Source of the DNA: Amycolatopsis sp. GM8 | Lineage (GTDB): Bacteria > Actinomycetota > Actinomycetes > Mycobacteriales > Pseudonocardiaceae | Length of the DNA stretch: 64,000 bases | Assembly: GCF_021653975.1 (NCBI RefSeq) | Contig: NZ_JAJKFK010000002.1 | Span: 806,001 to 870,000, forward strand | Direction of reading: 5' to 3' | Part shown: positions 33,596 through 41,992 of the stretch, in pieces | Position numbering within the stretch: position 1 is the first letter of the stretch | Layout: each line of letters opens with the position of its first letter | The notes under the pieces: generated by a model | The model's database searches: none | Told to the model about the DNA's origin: nothing | Seen by the model: the letters and a program-made list of their open reading frames with translations, nothing else | Program-made: the position numbers and the translations under genes

Positions 33596-34792
33596 TCAAT
33601 CGTCGGCGCGGCCGAGCAGGTAGTGCCCGAAATGCGGCACGGTGAACGTGATGAGCCCGCGCTCGGCCGAGTACACCAAGCCCTTCTTCATCAGGCTGTC
33701 GCGTGCCGGCGACAGCGACGAGGGCTTCCGGCCCAGGTAGACCGCGATGTCCGAGGTGCCGGCGCCTTCGTCGCGGCCCTGGGTCAGCTCCGCCATCGCG
33801 CGCAGGTACTCCCGCTCGGCCGGGGTCGCCCGCTCGTACCGCGAGCCGAAGAAGCCGACGGCCAGCTCCTGCTCGGCCTCCGGCGCCGCGACCTGCACAT
33901 CCTGCATGGTGATCGGGTCGGCCGGCGCGGCGTCCCAGGCGGCCTTCGCGTAGGCCTGGATGAAGTACGGGTAGCCGCCGGACGCGTCGAACAACGCGTC
34001 GAGTGCCTCCGGTTCGATGTCCGCTTCCTCGCGCGCGATGGGCGCGAGCACCGCGCGGTCGGCGTCGGTGCGATCCAGCCGGTCGATCCGCGCGTACCGG
34101 AACAGCCGCTCGGAGTAGGACTTCGAGGCGGACAGCACGGCCGGCACATGGGGCAACCCCGCGCCGACGACGACCAGTGGCGCGCCGGACTGCGAAAGCT
34201 CGTGGCACGCGGCGCACAGCGCGGAGACGTCCGGCGCTTTCAGGTCCTGCATCTCGTCGATGAGGATCACGGCGCCGGTGCCGACGTCCGCGGCCAGCTC
34301 GGCGACGTCGGTGAACAGCTCGACGAGATCGATCTCGATGTCGCCCGAGTCGGCGCGGCCCTGTGCGGCGGGCACGTCGATGCCCGGCTGCCATCGGTCG
34401 CGCAGCTTCGCGTCGGGCTTGTTCGCCTTGAGTGCGAACGCTTTCAGCACACCGAGGACCTCTTCGACGCGGTCCGGGGCGCGATGCCGGACCGCCAGGT
34501 CGCGGATCGCGCGGTGCAGCGCCGCCGACAGCGGGCGCCGGAGCTCGGCGTCCGGGCGCGCCTCGATCTTGCCGGCGCCCCAGCCGTGTTTGACGGCCAT
34601 CGACCGCAGCTCGCCGAGCAGCACCGTCTTGCCGACCCCGCGCAGCCCGGTCAGGATCAGGCTCCGCTCCGGCCTCCCCTTCGCGACCCGTTGCAGCACC
34701 ACCTCGAACGCGTGCAGCTCGCGTTCCCGGCCGGCCAGCTCGGGCGGCCGCTGCCCGGCACCGGGTGCGAACGGGTTGCGGACGGGATCCAT
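33596..34792 (-). CDS. Orphan AAA/STAND-type ATPase
   Basis: This 398-residue ATPase resembles the archaeal-ATPase/AAA_16 group of the STAND NTPases. Walker A is LTGLRGVGKTVLLGEL (near residue 47), Walker B is AVILIDEMQDLK (near 175), and sensor-like VVVGAGLPHVP follows. The arginine-rich stretch SERLFRYARIDRLD comes next, then a helical lid (SGGYPYFIQAYAKAAW). The C-terminus is a winged-helix-like segment (LGRKPSSLSPARDSLMKKGL, then VPHFGHYLLGR). No effector or partner gene adjoins. The flanking gaps are palindromic and AT-richer than the gene. Related proteins occur in defence, replication and signalling, and the sequence does not decide among these. Confidence 0.8.
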   Translation of the reverse strand: MDPVRNPFAPGAGQRPPELAGRERELHAFEVVLQRVAKGRPERSLILTGLRGVGKTVLLGELRSMAVKHGWGAGKIEARPDAELRRPLSAALHRAIRDLAVRHRAPDRVEEVLGVLKAFALKANKPDAKLRDRWQPGIDVPAAQGRADSGDIEIDLVELFTDVAELAADVGTGAVILIDEMQDLKAPDVSALCAACHELSQSGAPLVVVGAGLPHVPAVLSASKSYSERLFRYARIDRLDRTDADRAVLAPIAREEADIEPEALDALFDASGGYPYFIQAYAKAAWDAAPADPITMQDVQVAAPEAEQELAVGFFGSRYERATPAEREYLRAMAELTQGRDEGAGTSDIAVYLGRKPSSLSPARDSLMKKGLVYSAERGLITFTVPHFGHYLLGRADD

Positions 34793-34839
34793 TCGTAGGA
34801 CGGTATCGAGCTTTCTAGGGCTGACCGGATATTTGCCGA

Positions 34840-34851
34840 GATAGCGCTATC
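34840..34851. promoter_or_regulatory. GATAGCGCTATC palindrome before the ATPase gene
   Basis: A perfect 12-bp palindrome lies 48 bases upstream of the ATPase start, in a 120-bp gap that is AT-richer than its surroundings. GCC and GGC flank it as a further imperfect extension. It is placed as an operator might be; the binding protein is unknown. Confidence 0.4.
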
Positions 34852-34912
34852 GGCGTGTCGCTACCGCTTTCTAGTCATGTCTAGGTCTCGCCCAATAAAG
34901 ATGTAGAAGGCG

Positions 34913-36184
34913 CTACTTCTCCAGGATCGCGGTGACGCCCTGGCCACCGGCGGCACAGATCGAGATCAGGCCACGCCCGGAACCCTTCTCGTGCAGGAGT
35001 TTCGCGAGCGTGGCCACGATCCGGCCGCCGGTGGCGGCGAACGGGTGCCCCGCGGCGAGCGACGAGCCGTTGACGTTGAGCTTCGACCGGTCGATCGACC
35101 CCAGCGGTTCGTCCAGCCCCAGCTTCTCCTTCGCGAAACCCGGGTCCTCCCAGGCCTTCAGGGTGGCCAGCACCTGCGAGGCGAAAGCCTCGTGGATCTC
35201 GTAGAAGTCGAAGTCCTGCAACGAAAGTCCGGCCTGCGCGAGCATCCGCGGCACCGCGTACGCGGGTGCCATCAGCAGGCCCTCGCCGCCGTGCACGTAG
35301 TCGACGGCGCCGGTCTGCGAGAACGTCAGATACGCCTGAACCGGCAGCCTGTGCGCCTTCGCCCACTCCTCGCTCGCCAGCAGCACGGTGGACGCGCCGT
35401 CGGTCAGCGGGGTCGAGTTGCCCGCCGTCATCGTGCCGTCCTTGCCGCCGAACACGGGCTGGAGCCGGCCGAGCTTCTCGGCCGTCGAGTCCGGGCGCAG
35501 GTTCTGGTCGCGGGCCAGCTTGAGGAACGGCGTGATCAGGTCGTCGAAGAAACCATGGTCGTACGCGGCGGCGAGCCGCTGGTGACTCGTCGCGGCCAGT
35601 TCGTCCTGTGCCTCGCGCGAGATGTCCCATTCCTTCGCGGTCAGCGCGGCGTGCTCGCCCATCGAAAGGCCGGTGCGCGGCTCGGCGTTGCGCGGGATCT
35701 CCGGCACGATCTGGCCGGGGCGGAGCTTCGTGAGCAGCCGCAACCGCTCGCCGACCGACTTGGCCGAGTTGAGCCGCACCAGGATCCGCCGCAGGTCGTC
35801 GTTCACCGCGAGCGGCGCGTCGGACGTCGTGTCGACGCCGCCCGCGATGGCCGAGTCGAGCTGGCCGAGCGCGATCTTGTTGCCCACGTTGATGATCGCC
35901 TGCAGCCCGGTGCCGCAGGCCATCTGCACGTCCGAAGCCGGAGTTTCCGGCGCGAGCCTGCTGCCGAGCACGACCTCGCGCGCGAGGTTGAAGTCGCGGG
36001 CATGCTTGAGCACGGCACCGGCGGCGACCTCGCCGATCCGCTCCCCCTGCAGGGAGAACCGGCTGACCAGCCCGTCCACCGCGGCGGTGAGCATGTCCTG
36101 GTTCGAGGCCTGGGCGTACGGGCCGTTCGAGCGCGCGAACGGGATCCGGTTGCCACCGAGAATCGCGACCTTGCGGGCTTCCAT
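34913..36184 (-). CDS. Acetyl-CoA C-acyltransferase (thiolase), FadA2/FadI-like
   Basis: This 423-residue thiolase cleaves 3-ketoacyl-CoA or condenses acetyl-CoA units. The acylated cysteine is in VQMACGTGLQAIINV (near residue 90). The conserved histidine follows in SLAAGHPFAATGGR (near 378), and the second cysteine is in ISICAAGGQG (near 410). It is divergent from the fabG-like gene across a 54-bp gap holding a perfect 20-bp palindrome. The arrangement equals fadA2-fabG4-htdX (Rv0243-Rv0241c) of M. tuberculosis, so a role in beta-oxidation or fatty-acid elongation with those partners is likely. Confidence 0.92.
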   Translation of the reverse strand: MEARKVAILGGNRIPFARSNGPYAQASNQDMLTAAVDGLVSRFSLQGERIGEVAAGAVLKHARDFNLAREVVLGSRLAPETPASDVQMACGTGLQAIINVGNKIALGQLDSAIAGGVDTTSDAPLAVNDDLRRILVRLNSAKSVGERLRLLTKLRPGQIVPEIPRNAEPRTGLSMGEHAALTAKEWDISREAQDELAATSHQRLAAAYDHGFFDDLITPFLKLARDQNLRPDSTAEKLGRLQPVFGGKDGTMTAGNSTPLTDGASTVLLASEEWAKAHRLPVQAYLTFSQTGAVDYVHGGEGLLMAPAYAVPRMLAQAGLSLQDFDFYEIHEAFASQVLATLKAWEDPGFAKEKLGLDEPLGSIDRSKLNVNGSSLAAGHPFAATGGRIVATLAKLLHEKGSGRGLISICAAGGQGVTAILEK

Positions 36185-36196
36185 GGTCGCCAGTGT

Positions 36197-36216
36197 AACC
36201 TACTGACGAGTAGGTT
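36197..36216. promoter_or_regulatory. TetR operator between thiolase and fabG-like genes
   Basis: AACCTACTGACGAGTAGGTT at 36197-36216 is an inverted repeat of 8-bp arms around GACG. It lies in the 54-bp divergent promoter gap and should regulate both genes. Its core resembles the palindromes before the FadE5-like gene at 49833-49870. The TetR gene at 38402-39052 is the obvious candidate for the binding protein. Confidence 0.7.
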
Positions 36217-36238
36217 GCGCGCGAGCAAGGAGGGCCTG

Positions 36239-37582
36239 ATGGCTGACCGCTATCAGCAGTTCACCAAGACCCCGGTCGGGAAGTTCCTGGTGCCCAAGCT
36301 GGGCCTGCCCAACCCGGTCACGTTGCGCCGCCACCGGCCCGGCCAGCCACCGCTCGAGGGTCCCGCGCTCCTCGGCGCGGCGCACGGCGGACGGCTCGCG
36401 AAGACAGTGCAGGCGCAGCTGGCCGACGCCGGTATCGCCGTGCTGACCGAACCCGCCGCAGACCAGCGCTACGGCGCGCTCGTGTTCGACGCCACGGGCA
36501 TCACCGACCCGAAACAACTGCGCGAGCTGCACCAGTTCTTCCACCCGGTGATCCGCAAGGTCGGCACGTGCGGCCGCGTCGTCGTGCTCGGCACCCCGCC
36601 GGAGCTGGCCGAGGGCCGTGAGCGGATCGCGCAGCGAGCGCTCGAAGGGTTCGTGCGCTCGGTCGGCAAGGAGCTGAAGCGCGGCGCGACGGCGCACCTC
36701 GTCTACGTCGCGAACGGCGCCGAGGACGCGGCGGAGTCGACACTGCGATTCGTGTTGTCGGCCAAGTCCGCGTTCGTCGACGCGCAGGTCATTCGCGTTG
36801 GTACCCAGGGCATTCCGGCCGCGCCAGCGCCGGACAGCTGGGAAAAGCCGTTGGCGGGCAAGGTCGCGCTGGTCACCGGCGCCTCACGCGGGATCGGCGC
36901 GGCGATCGCCGAGGTGTTCGCGCGCGACGGCGCGCACGTGGTCGCCCTGGACATTCCCGCGCAGGGCGCGGATCTGTCGCGGGTGGCGAACGATATTGGC
37001 GGTACGGCACTGCAACTCGACATCACCGCCGCCGACGCGCCACGGAAACTCGCCGCGTACCTCAAGGAGCGGCACGACGGCGTCGACATCGTCGTGCACA
37101 ACGCCGGTATCACCCGCGACAAGACGCTGGGCAACCTCACCGAAAGCGGTTGGGACGCCGTGCTGACCGTGAACCTGGCCGCGCAGCTCGCGATCAACGA
37201 CCAGCTCCTCGCGGACGAGGTGTTGCGCCGCAACGGCCGCATCATCGGGGTGTCGTCGATCGCCGGGATCGCGGGCAACGTCGGCCAGACCAACTACGGC
37301 ACCAGCAAGGCGGGCGTGATCGGGATGGTCGACGAGGGCGCGCCGCGGCTGGCCGAGTACGGCGGCACGATCAACGCCGTGGCGCCCGGTTTCATCGAGA
37401 CCAAGATGACCGCGGCGGTGCCGCTGTTGATCCGCGAGGCCGGGCGGCGGTTGTCCAGCCTCGGCCAGGGCGGGCTGCCGGTCGATGTCGCGGAAACCAT
37501 TGCCTGGTATGCGAATCCGGCGTCGGCCGCGGTCAACGGCAATGTCGTCCGGGTGTGCGGCCAAGCGCTGCTGGGGGCGTGA
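36239..37582 (+). CDS. 3-oxoacyl-ACP/CoA reductase, FabG4-like
   Basis: This 447-residue protein is about twice the length of FabG. Residues 1-205 form an inactive-looking Rossmann-like N-terminal domain (MADRYQQFTKTPVGKFL onwards). Residues 210-447 form the active SDR with VTGASRGIGAAIAEVF (near 217), the serine region GVSSIAG and Y-GTS-K (NYGTSKAGV). This two-domain form is known as high-molecular-weight FabG or FabG4 (Rv0242c) and uses NADH for 3-ketoacyl-CoA. The start ATG 36239 follows AAGGAGGGCCTG. It overlaps the next gene by one base (TGATG). Confidence 0.92.
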   Translation: MADRYQQFTKTPVGKFLVPKLGLPNPVTLRRHRPGQPPLEGPALLGAAHGGRLAKTVQAQLADAGIAVLTEPAADQRYGALVFDATGITDPKQLRELHQFFHPVIRKVGTCGRVVVLGTPPELAEGRERIAQRALEGFVRSVGKELKRGATAHLVYVANGAEDAAESTLRFVLSAKSAFVDAQVIRVGTQGIPAAPAPDSWEKPLAGKVALVTGASRGIGAAIAEVFARDGAHVVALDIPAQGADLSRVANDIGGTALQLDITAADAPRKLAAYLKERHDGVDIVVHNAGITRDKTLGNLTESGWDAVLTVNLAAQLAINDQLLADEVLRRNGRIIGVSSIAGIAGNVGQTNYGTSKAGVIGMVDEGAPRLAEYGGTINAVAPGFIETKMTAAVPLLIREAGRRLSSLGQGGLPVDVAETIAWYANPASAAVNGNVVRVCGQALLGA

Positions 37583-38442
37583 TGACGACGAAGGAGCTAC
37601 GTTCCGCGCCCCGGCTCGCGCCCTTGTACGCCAAGGCGATCCTGCCCTCGCGTGGCGGCGAAACCTTGCCGGACACCGAATACTTCCGTCAGGGCATCGA
37701 GATCGAGCCGGCGCACCTGGCCGCGTACAACCAGGTCTGCGGGTTCCGGTTGCACGACGAGCTGCCCGCGACGTATCCCCACATGCTGGCGTTTCCGCTG
37801 CAGATGGCGCTGATGACCCAGCCGGAGTTCCCGTTCCCGTTGCTGGGCATGGTGCACATCGCGAACCGGATCACGCAGCACCGGCCTGTCCGGCTCGGCG
37901 AGACCGTGTCGATGCGCGTGCGCGCGGAGAACCTGCGCCCGCACGAGAAGGGCCGCCAGTTCGACGTGCTCAGCGAACTGTCCACTGAGGACGGTGTGGT
38001 CTGGAGTGAGGTCAGCACCTACCTTCGGCGCGGTGGCGGCGAAGGATCTTCGCAGACCAAGCAGCTCGCCGCGCCGTCGCCGAACGCGATCTGGCGCGTG
38101 CCCGGCGACATCGGCCGGCGGTACGCGGAGGTCTCCGGCGACCGCAACCCGATTCACCTGCACCCGGTGACCGCGAAGCTGTTCGGCTTCCCCACGGCGA
38201 TCGCGCACGGCATGTGGACCAAGGCGCGCACCCTCGCGGCGTTCGAGGGCCGGTTGCCCGGCGCCTACACCGTCGACGTGCGCTTCAAGCTTCCCGTGCT
38301 GCTACCGGCGAAAGTGGCCTTCACGTCATGGGAAACGAGCGACGGCTGGGCTTTCGAGCTGTGGAACGCGAAGAAACCCAGGCCGCACTTGGAAGGCACG
38401 ATCAGCTCGGCTGCCACACCTGACCCTCGAGCAGGTCGTTGA
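37582..38442 (+). CDS. MaoC-like 3-hydroxyacyl dehydratase, HtdX-like
   Basis: A 286-residue double-hot-dog protein. The hydratase-2 motif is YAEVSGDRNPIHLHP (near residue 185) with the catalytic aspartate and histidine, followed by KLFGFPTAIAHGMWTKA. The N-terminal half is a second hot-dog without the motif. It dehydrates 3-hydroxyacyl-CoA or ACP, the step after the FabG4-like reductase encoded immediately upstream. The pair matches fabG4-htdX in mycobacteria. The last 41 bases overlap the convergent TetR gene, which may allow mutual interference. Confidence 0.9.
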   Translation: MTTKELRSAPRLAPLYAKAILPSRGGETLPDTEYFRQGIEIEPAHLAAYNQVCGFRLHDELPATYPHMLAFPLQMALMTQPEFPFPLLGMVHIANRITQHRPVRLGETVSMRVRAENLRPHEKGRQFDVLSELSTEDGVVWSEVSTYLRRGGGEGSSQTKQLAAPSPNAIWRVPGDIGRRYAEVSGDRNPIHLHPVTAKLFGFPTAIAHGMWTKARTLAAFEGRLPGAYTVDVRFKLPVLLPAKVAFTSWETSDGWAFELWNAKKPRPHLEGTISSAATPDPRAGR

Positions 38443-39052
38443 ACCCCAGCCACACCAGGTTCATCAGCCACGACGCGAGTACCCCGTCGGACACGTCGGA
38501 ATGATCGAGCCACCAGTCGGCCAGTGACTCCGCGGCGCCGACGAGCGAAACGGCCAGCGCCGGCCCGGAGAACTCCGCGACCGGACCGAGCCCCTTCTTG
38601 GTGCCGGCGGTGACCACGAGCGCCGAGACCATGTCGATCGCCTTGGTGCGCAGCAGGTTGATCTCACCCGCGAACTGGCCACCGACGGTGAGCGCCTGAC
38701 GGTGCAGCACCGTCCACGAGTCACGGTACTCGGCGACGAAGCGGTAGAACGCGCGCAGCCCGTGCCACAGCTGCATGTCCGGCGGCAGTTCCGAGCGCAC
38801 CCCCACCCGCACGGCTTCGAGCAGGCGTGCCGCCTCCCGCCGGATGCACTTGGCGAACAGGTCCTCCTTGGCGCCCAGGTAGGAGTAGATCATCGGCTTG
38901 GAGACGCCCGCGACGTCGGAGATTTCGTCCATCGACGCCGAGTGGTAGCCGTGCTGGGAGAACACTTCGACGGCGGCGTCGAGGATCTGCCGTTCGCGGA
39001 CGGCTCTCGGCAGGCGCCGCGACCGGGGTGGGGACTTGACTTCGTCGGTCAC
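38402..39052 (-). CDS. TetR family regulator of the fatty-acid gene cluster
   Basis: This 216-residue regulator corresponds in position to Rv0238. The helix-turn-helix lies at about residues 20-65 (ILDAAVEVFSQHGYHSASMD, then VAGVSKPMIYSYLGAKEDLF). The C-terminal domain is hydrophobic and could bind an acyl-CoA. GTG 39052 is the start. It is convergent with the MaoC gene, overlapping it by 41 bases. I propose that it binds the 36197-36216 palindrome and the related sites at 49833-49870, based on location and on TetR-like symmetry. Confidence 0.9.
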   Translation of the reverse strand: MTDEVKSPPRSRRLPRAVRERQILDAAVEVFSQHGYHSASMDEISDVAGVSKPMIYSYLGAKEDLFAKCIRREAARLLEAVRVGVRSELPPDMQLWHGLRAFYRFVAEYRDSWTVLHRQALTVGGQFAGEINLLRTKAIDMVSALVVTAGTKKGLGPVAEFSGPALAVSLVGAAESLADWWLDHSDVSDGVLASWLMNLVWLGFNDLLEGQVWQPS

Positions 39053-39084
39053 ACTGAGACGCTACATGCTCCGGTTCGCGCCGG

Positions 39085-39098
39085 TATGATCAATTGAT
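39085..39098 (+). promoter_or_regulatory. Likely leaderless promoter of the SCP2-like gene
   Basis: TATGAT (39085-39090) fits an actinobacterial -10 box and ends 6 bases before the ATG at 39097. Transcription would therefore begin at or next to the start codon. ATCAATTGAT (39089-39098) is a perfect palindrome overlapping both. No ribosome binding site is present, consistent with a leaderless mRNA. Confidence 0.5.
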
Positions 39099-39663
39099 GT
39101 GTTCGGATGTCATTGACGCATTCGCCCGCCGGGTCGACCTGGCGAAGCTGAGTGCCGCGCAGTTCATCCGGCTGCTGGAAACGCTGCATATGCTCGGCAT
39201 CGCCGGGGCCGGTGTGGAGATGCGCGGAATGTCCACCGAAACACTGGTCGACGTGGTGCGGCGGGCGTCGAAGGAGCAGTTGCGGGCCGTCGCGCACCAT
39301 CCGGAACTACGCCGTTTGTTCCTCGAGGAAATATTCCGGCGGATGTCGGATCATTTCCTGCCGGAAAAGGCCAAGTATTCGTCCATAGTTGTCAACTGGC
39401 GATTCTCCGGCGGTGAAGGCGACGGTTTCGACCGGTTCCAGACGGTGATCGAGGACGGCACCTGCCGGTCCGGCACCGACCTGGGCCGCGAGCCGGTCAC
39501 CACCATCACGGTGGCGGCCGACGACTTCTTCCGCGTCGCGACCGGGAACGCCGCCGCGGCGACGATGCTGGTGACCGGCCGGATCCGGGTGAAGGGCGAG
39601 TACGCGCCCGCCGTGCGGTTCCAGGGATATTTTGATTTACCGCGGCGCGAAGCGCCTCGATGA
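39097..39663 (+). CDS. SCP2 sterol-binding domain protein
   Basis: This 188-residue protein has a helical N-terminal part (residues 1-85) and an SCP2-like lipid-binding domain. The domain is seen in VVNWRFSGGEGDGFDRFQTV, TTITVAADDFFRVATG and TMLVTGRIRVKG (near residue 160). SCP2 domains bind fatty acyl-CoA or sterols. It may carry acyl chains for the neighbouring fadA2/fabG4/htdX-type enzymes. It is divergent from the TetR gene and may share regulation with it. It starts at ATG 39097 with no ribosome binding site. Confidence 0.8.
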   Translation: MCSDVIDAFARRVDLAKLSAAQFIRLLETLHMLGIAGAGVEMRGMSTETLVDVVRRASKEQLRAVAHHPELRRLFLEEIFRRMSDHFLPEKAKYSSIVVNWRFSGGEGDGFDRFQTVIEDGTCRSGTDLGREPVTTITVAADDFFRVATGNAAAATMLVTGRIRVKGEYAPAVRFQGYFDLPRREAPR

Positions 39664-39695
39664 GGGGTGGTGGTCGGGCGAGGGGCTGGCGTTGA

Positions 39696-40124
39696 CTAGC
39701 GGCCCTCGATGACCGGATGCGCCCGGTCGTCCGGCACGACCTCGCTGTCGACCACGATGACGCGTCCGGCCGACGGCATCCGCTTCTCGGCGCGACGCAG
39801 CCAGGCTCGGCGGAGCACACCGCGTGACGGCGGCAGGAGCAGCAGCAGACCGGCGATGTCACTGAGGAAACCGGGCACCAGGATCAGCAGCCCGCCGAAC
39901 CCGACGAGCATCCCGTCGGTGACCTCGGCCTCCGGCGAACGCCCCGCGCGGGCGGCGGTCATGAACGCGCGGGCGGCACGGGCGCCTTCGCGCCGCGCGA
40001 GCCACGACCCGAGCATCGCCCCGGCCAGCAGCAATCCCAAAGTGGGGAGGACTCCGACAACCGAGCTCACCGCCCAGACGGCGGCCACCTCGGCAACCAC
40101 ATAGAGCAGGAACAAAGCAGCCAT
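39696..40124 (-). CDS. fxsA: FxsA family membrane protein
   Basis: A 142-residue cytoplasmic-membrane protein with three to four spans: LFLLYVVAEVAAVWAVSSVV, LPTLGLLLAGAMLGSWLA and GMLVGFGGLLILVPGFLSDI, followed by GLLLLLPPSRG. The glycine-rich core and the PGFLSD motif are typical of FxsA, whose E. coli member relieves phage T7 exclusion by the F plasmid. Its native function is unknown. The C-terminal tail is cytoplasmic. ATG 40124 is preferred; a GTG two codons upstream (40130) is possible. Confidence 0.88.
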   Translation of the reverse strand: MAALFLLYVVAEVAAVWAVSSVVGVLPTLGLLLAGAMLGSWLARREGARAARAFMTAARAGRSPEAEVTDGMLVGFGGLLILVPGFLSDIAGLLLLLPPSRGVLRRAWLRRAEKRMPSAGRVIVVDSEVVPDDRAHPVIEGR

Positions 40125-40222
40125 ACTCACTCAACGCGCGAGCCGCGCGGTTTGCTCCCCGTGGAGTTCCATCTGGCGGGCGCGGGGAACAAGACGACGA
40201 GAAGCGCTGGTTGACTCCTCAC

Positions 40223-41992
40223 GTGACCTCCGTGCAATCCCGCGTCCGCGCGCCCGAGCTGTCCGGCGACGTGTGGCTCAACACCGGTGGCAGACAGCTG
40301 CGGCTCGCCGAGCTGCGCGGCAAGATCGTGCTGCTGGACTTCTGGACCTCGGGTTGCATCAACTGCCTGCACGTACTCGACGAACTGCGGCCGCTGGAGG
40401 AGGAGTTCGCCGACGTCCTCGTGACGATCGGGGTGCACTCGCCGAAGTTCCTGCACGAGGGTGAGGCCGCGGCGATCGAAGCCGCCGTGCGCCGGTACGC
40501 GGTGCACCATCCCGTCCTCAACGACCCGGAGATGCGCACCTGGTCCCAGTACGCGGTGAAGGCCTGGCCGACGCTGGTGATCGTCGACCCGGCGGGCTAC
40601 GTCGTGCACACCGCCGCCGGTGAGGGGCATGCCGAGGCGTTGCGCCGGGTGATCGCCGCGCTGGTCGCCAAGCACGAAGCCGCCGGCACGCTCCGCCGCG
40701 GCGGCAGCCTGTACGTGCCGATCGAGGACGATCCGCACGAGCTCGCGTTCCCGAGCAAGGCGGTCACCACGGCCGAGGGCCGCATCCTGGTCGCCGACAC
40801 CGCGCATCACTCCATCGTCGAGTTTGCCGCCGATGGGGAGACCGTCCTCCGCCGGCTCGGCGGCGGCGAGCAGCCCTCCGGTCTGACCCTGCTGCCCGAC
40901 GCGGTGGCCGACCAGGTCGGCTACCACCTGGTCGTCGCCGATACCGCTGGACACCTGTTGCGCGGCATCAACCTCACCACCGGCGAAGTGTCCACTGTGG
41001 CCGGTACCGGCGACCAATGGCGCAACGGCGAAACCGACGGCCCCGCAAGGGAAATCGACCTCACCAGCCCGTGGGACGTGGCGTGGTGGGAGTCCGCCGG
41101 CGGGGTCGTGGTCGCGATGGCCGGCAACCACACGCTGGACCTGTTCGACCCGGTCAAGGGCACGATCTCGCGCTACGCGGGCACGACCGTCGAAGGTCTT
41201 CGCGACGGCCCGCTCGCCGAGGCGTTCTTCGCGCAGACCTCCGGCCTTGCGGTGCAAGAAAACCGGCTCTGGCTGGCCGACGCCGAGTCTTCGGCGCTCC
41301 GCTGGATCGAGGACGGCGAGGTGCATACCGCCGTCGGCACCGGCCTGTTCTCCTTCGGCCACCGCGACGGCGACGCCGACGACGCGTTGCTGCAGCATCC
41401 GCTCGGGGTCGCGGCGTTGCCCGACGGCACGATCGCCGTCGCCGACACCTACAACGGTGCGATCCGCCGCTACGACCCGCGAACTCGCGAGGTCGCGACC
41501 ATCGCCGACGGGCTGGCCGAGCCGTCCGGGCTGCTCGTCGCCGATGACACGCTGCTCGTGGTCGAGTCGGCCGCGCACCGGTTGCGCACGCTGCCGCTGA
41601 CCGGCGAGACCGCCCGGCAGACCGGTGCCGCACAGGCCGTTCGCCGCCCGCCGAGCGTGCTCGCGCCGGGCGAGGTGGAGCTGTCCGTGGTGTTCACGCC
41701 GCCGCCGGGCGAAAAGCTCGACGACCGGTTCGGCCCGTCGACGCGACTGGAGATCACCGCCGCACCACCGGAACTGCTGGTCAACGGCGGCGGCATCGGC
41801 ACCGACCTGACCCGCCGGATCACGCTGGCCGGCGGGCACGCCGAGGGTGTGCTGCAGGTCATCGCGCAGGCGGCCAGCTGCGATTCCGGTGCCGAGCATC
41901 CGGTCTGCCGGGTTACCCGCCAGGACTGGGGCGTGCCGATCCGGTTCGCCGAAGACGGCCCGGCCTGGCTCCAGCTCATTCTGGCGGGGTGA
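40223..41992 (+). CDS. NHL-repeat thioredoxin-like protein (NHLRC2-like)
   Basis: This 589-residue protein has an N-terminal thioredoxin-like domain (residues 1-150) with WTSGCINCLHVLDEL carrying the CxxC pair, and cis-proline region KAWPTLVIVDP. A six-bladed NHL beta-propeller follows (residues 170-450), seen in repeated blocks such as RILVADTAHHSIVEF, HLVVADTAGHLLRGI, WLADAESSALRWI and IAVADTYNGAIRRY. A C-terminal beta domain completes it. This order equals animal NHLRC2. No signal peptide is present, so it is probably cytoplasmic. GTG 40223 is chosen; a TTG at 40211 is possible. It overlaps the convergent TetR gene by 17 bases. Confidence 0.88.
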   Translation: MTSVQSRVRAPELSGDVWLNTGGRQLRLAELRGKIVLLDFWTSGCINCLHVLDELRPLEEEFADVLVTIGVHSPKFLHEGEAAAIEAAVRRYAVHHPVLNDPEMRTWSQYAVKAWPTLVIVDPAGYVVHTAAGEGHAEALRRVIAALVAKHEAAGTLRRGGSLYVPIEDDPHELAFPSKAVTTAEGRILVADTAHHSIVEFAADGETVLRRLGGGEQPSGLTLLPDAVADQVGYHLVVADTAGHLLRGINLTTGEVSTVAGTGDQWRNGETDGPAREIDLTSPWDVAWWESAGGVVVAMAGNHTLDLFDPVKGTISRYAGTTVEGLRDGPLAEAFFAQTSGLAVQENRLWLADAESSALRWIEDGEVHTAVGTGLFSFGHRDGDADDALLQHPLGVAALPDGTIAVADTYNGAIRRYDPRTREVATIADGLAEPSGLLVADDTLLVVESAAHRLRTLPLTGETARQTGAAQAVRRPPSVLAPGEVELSVVFTPPPGEKLDDRFGPSTRLEITAAPPELLVNGGGIGTDLTRRITLAGGHAEGVLQVIAQAASCDSGAEHPVCRVTRQDWGVPIRFAEDGPAWLQLILAG

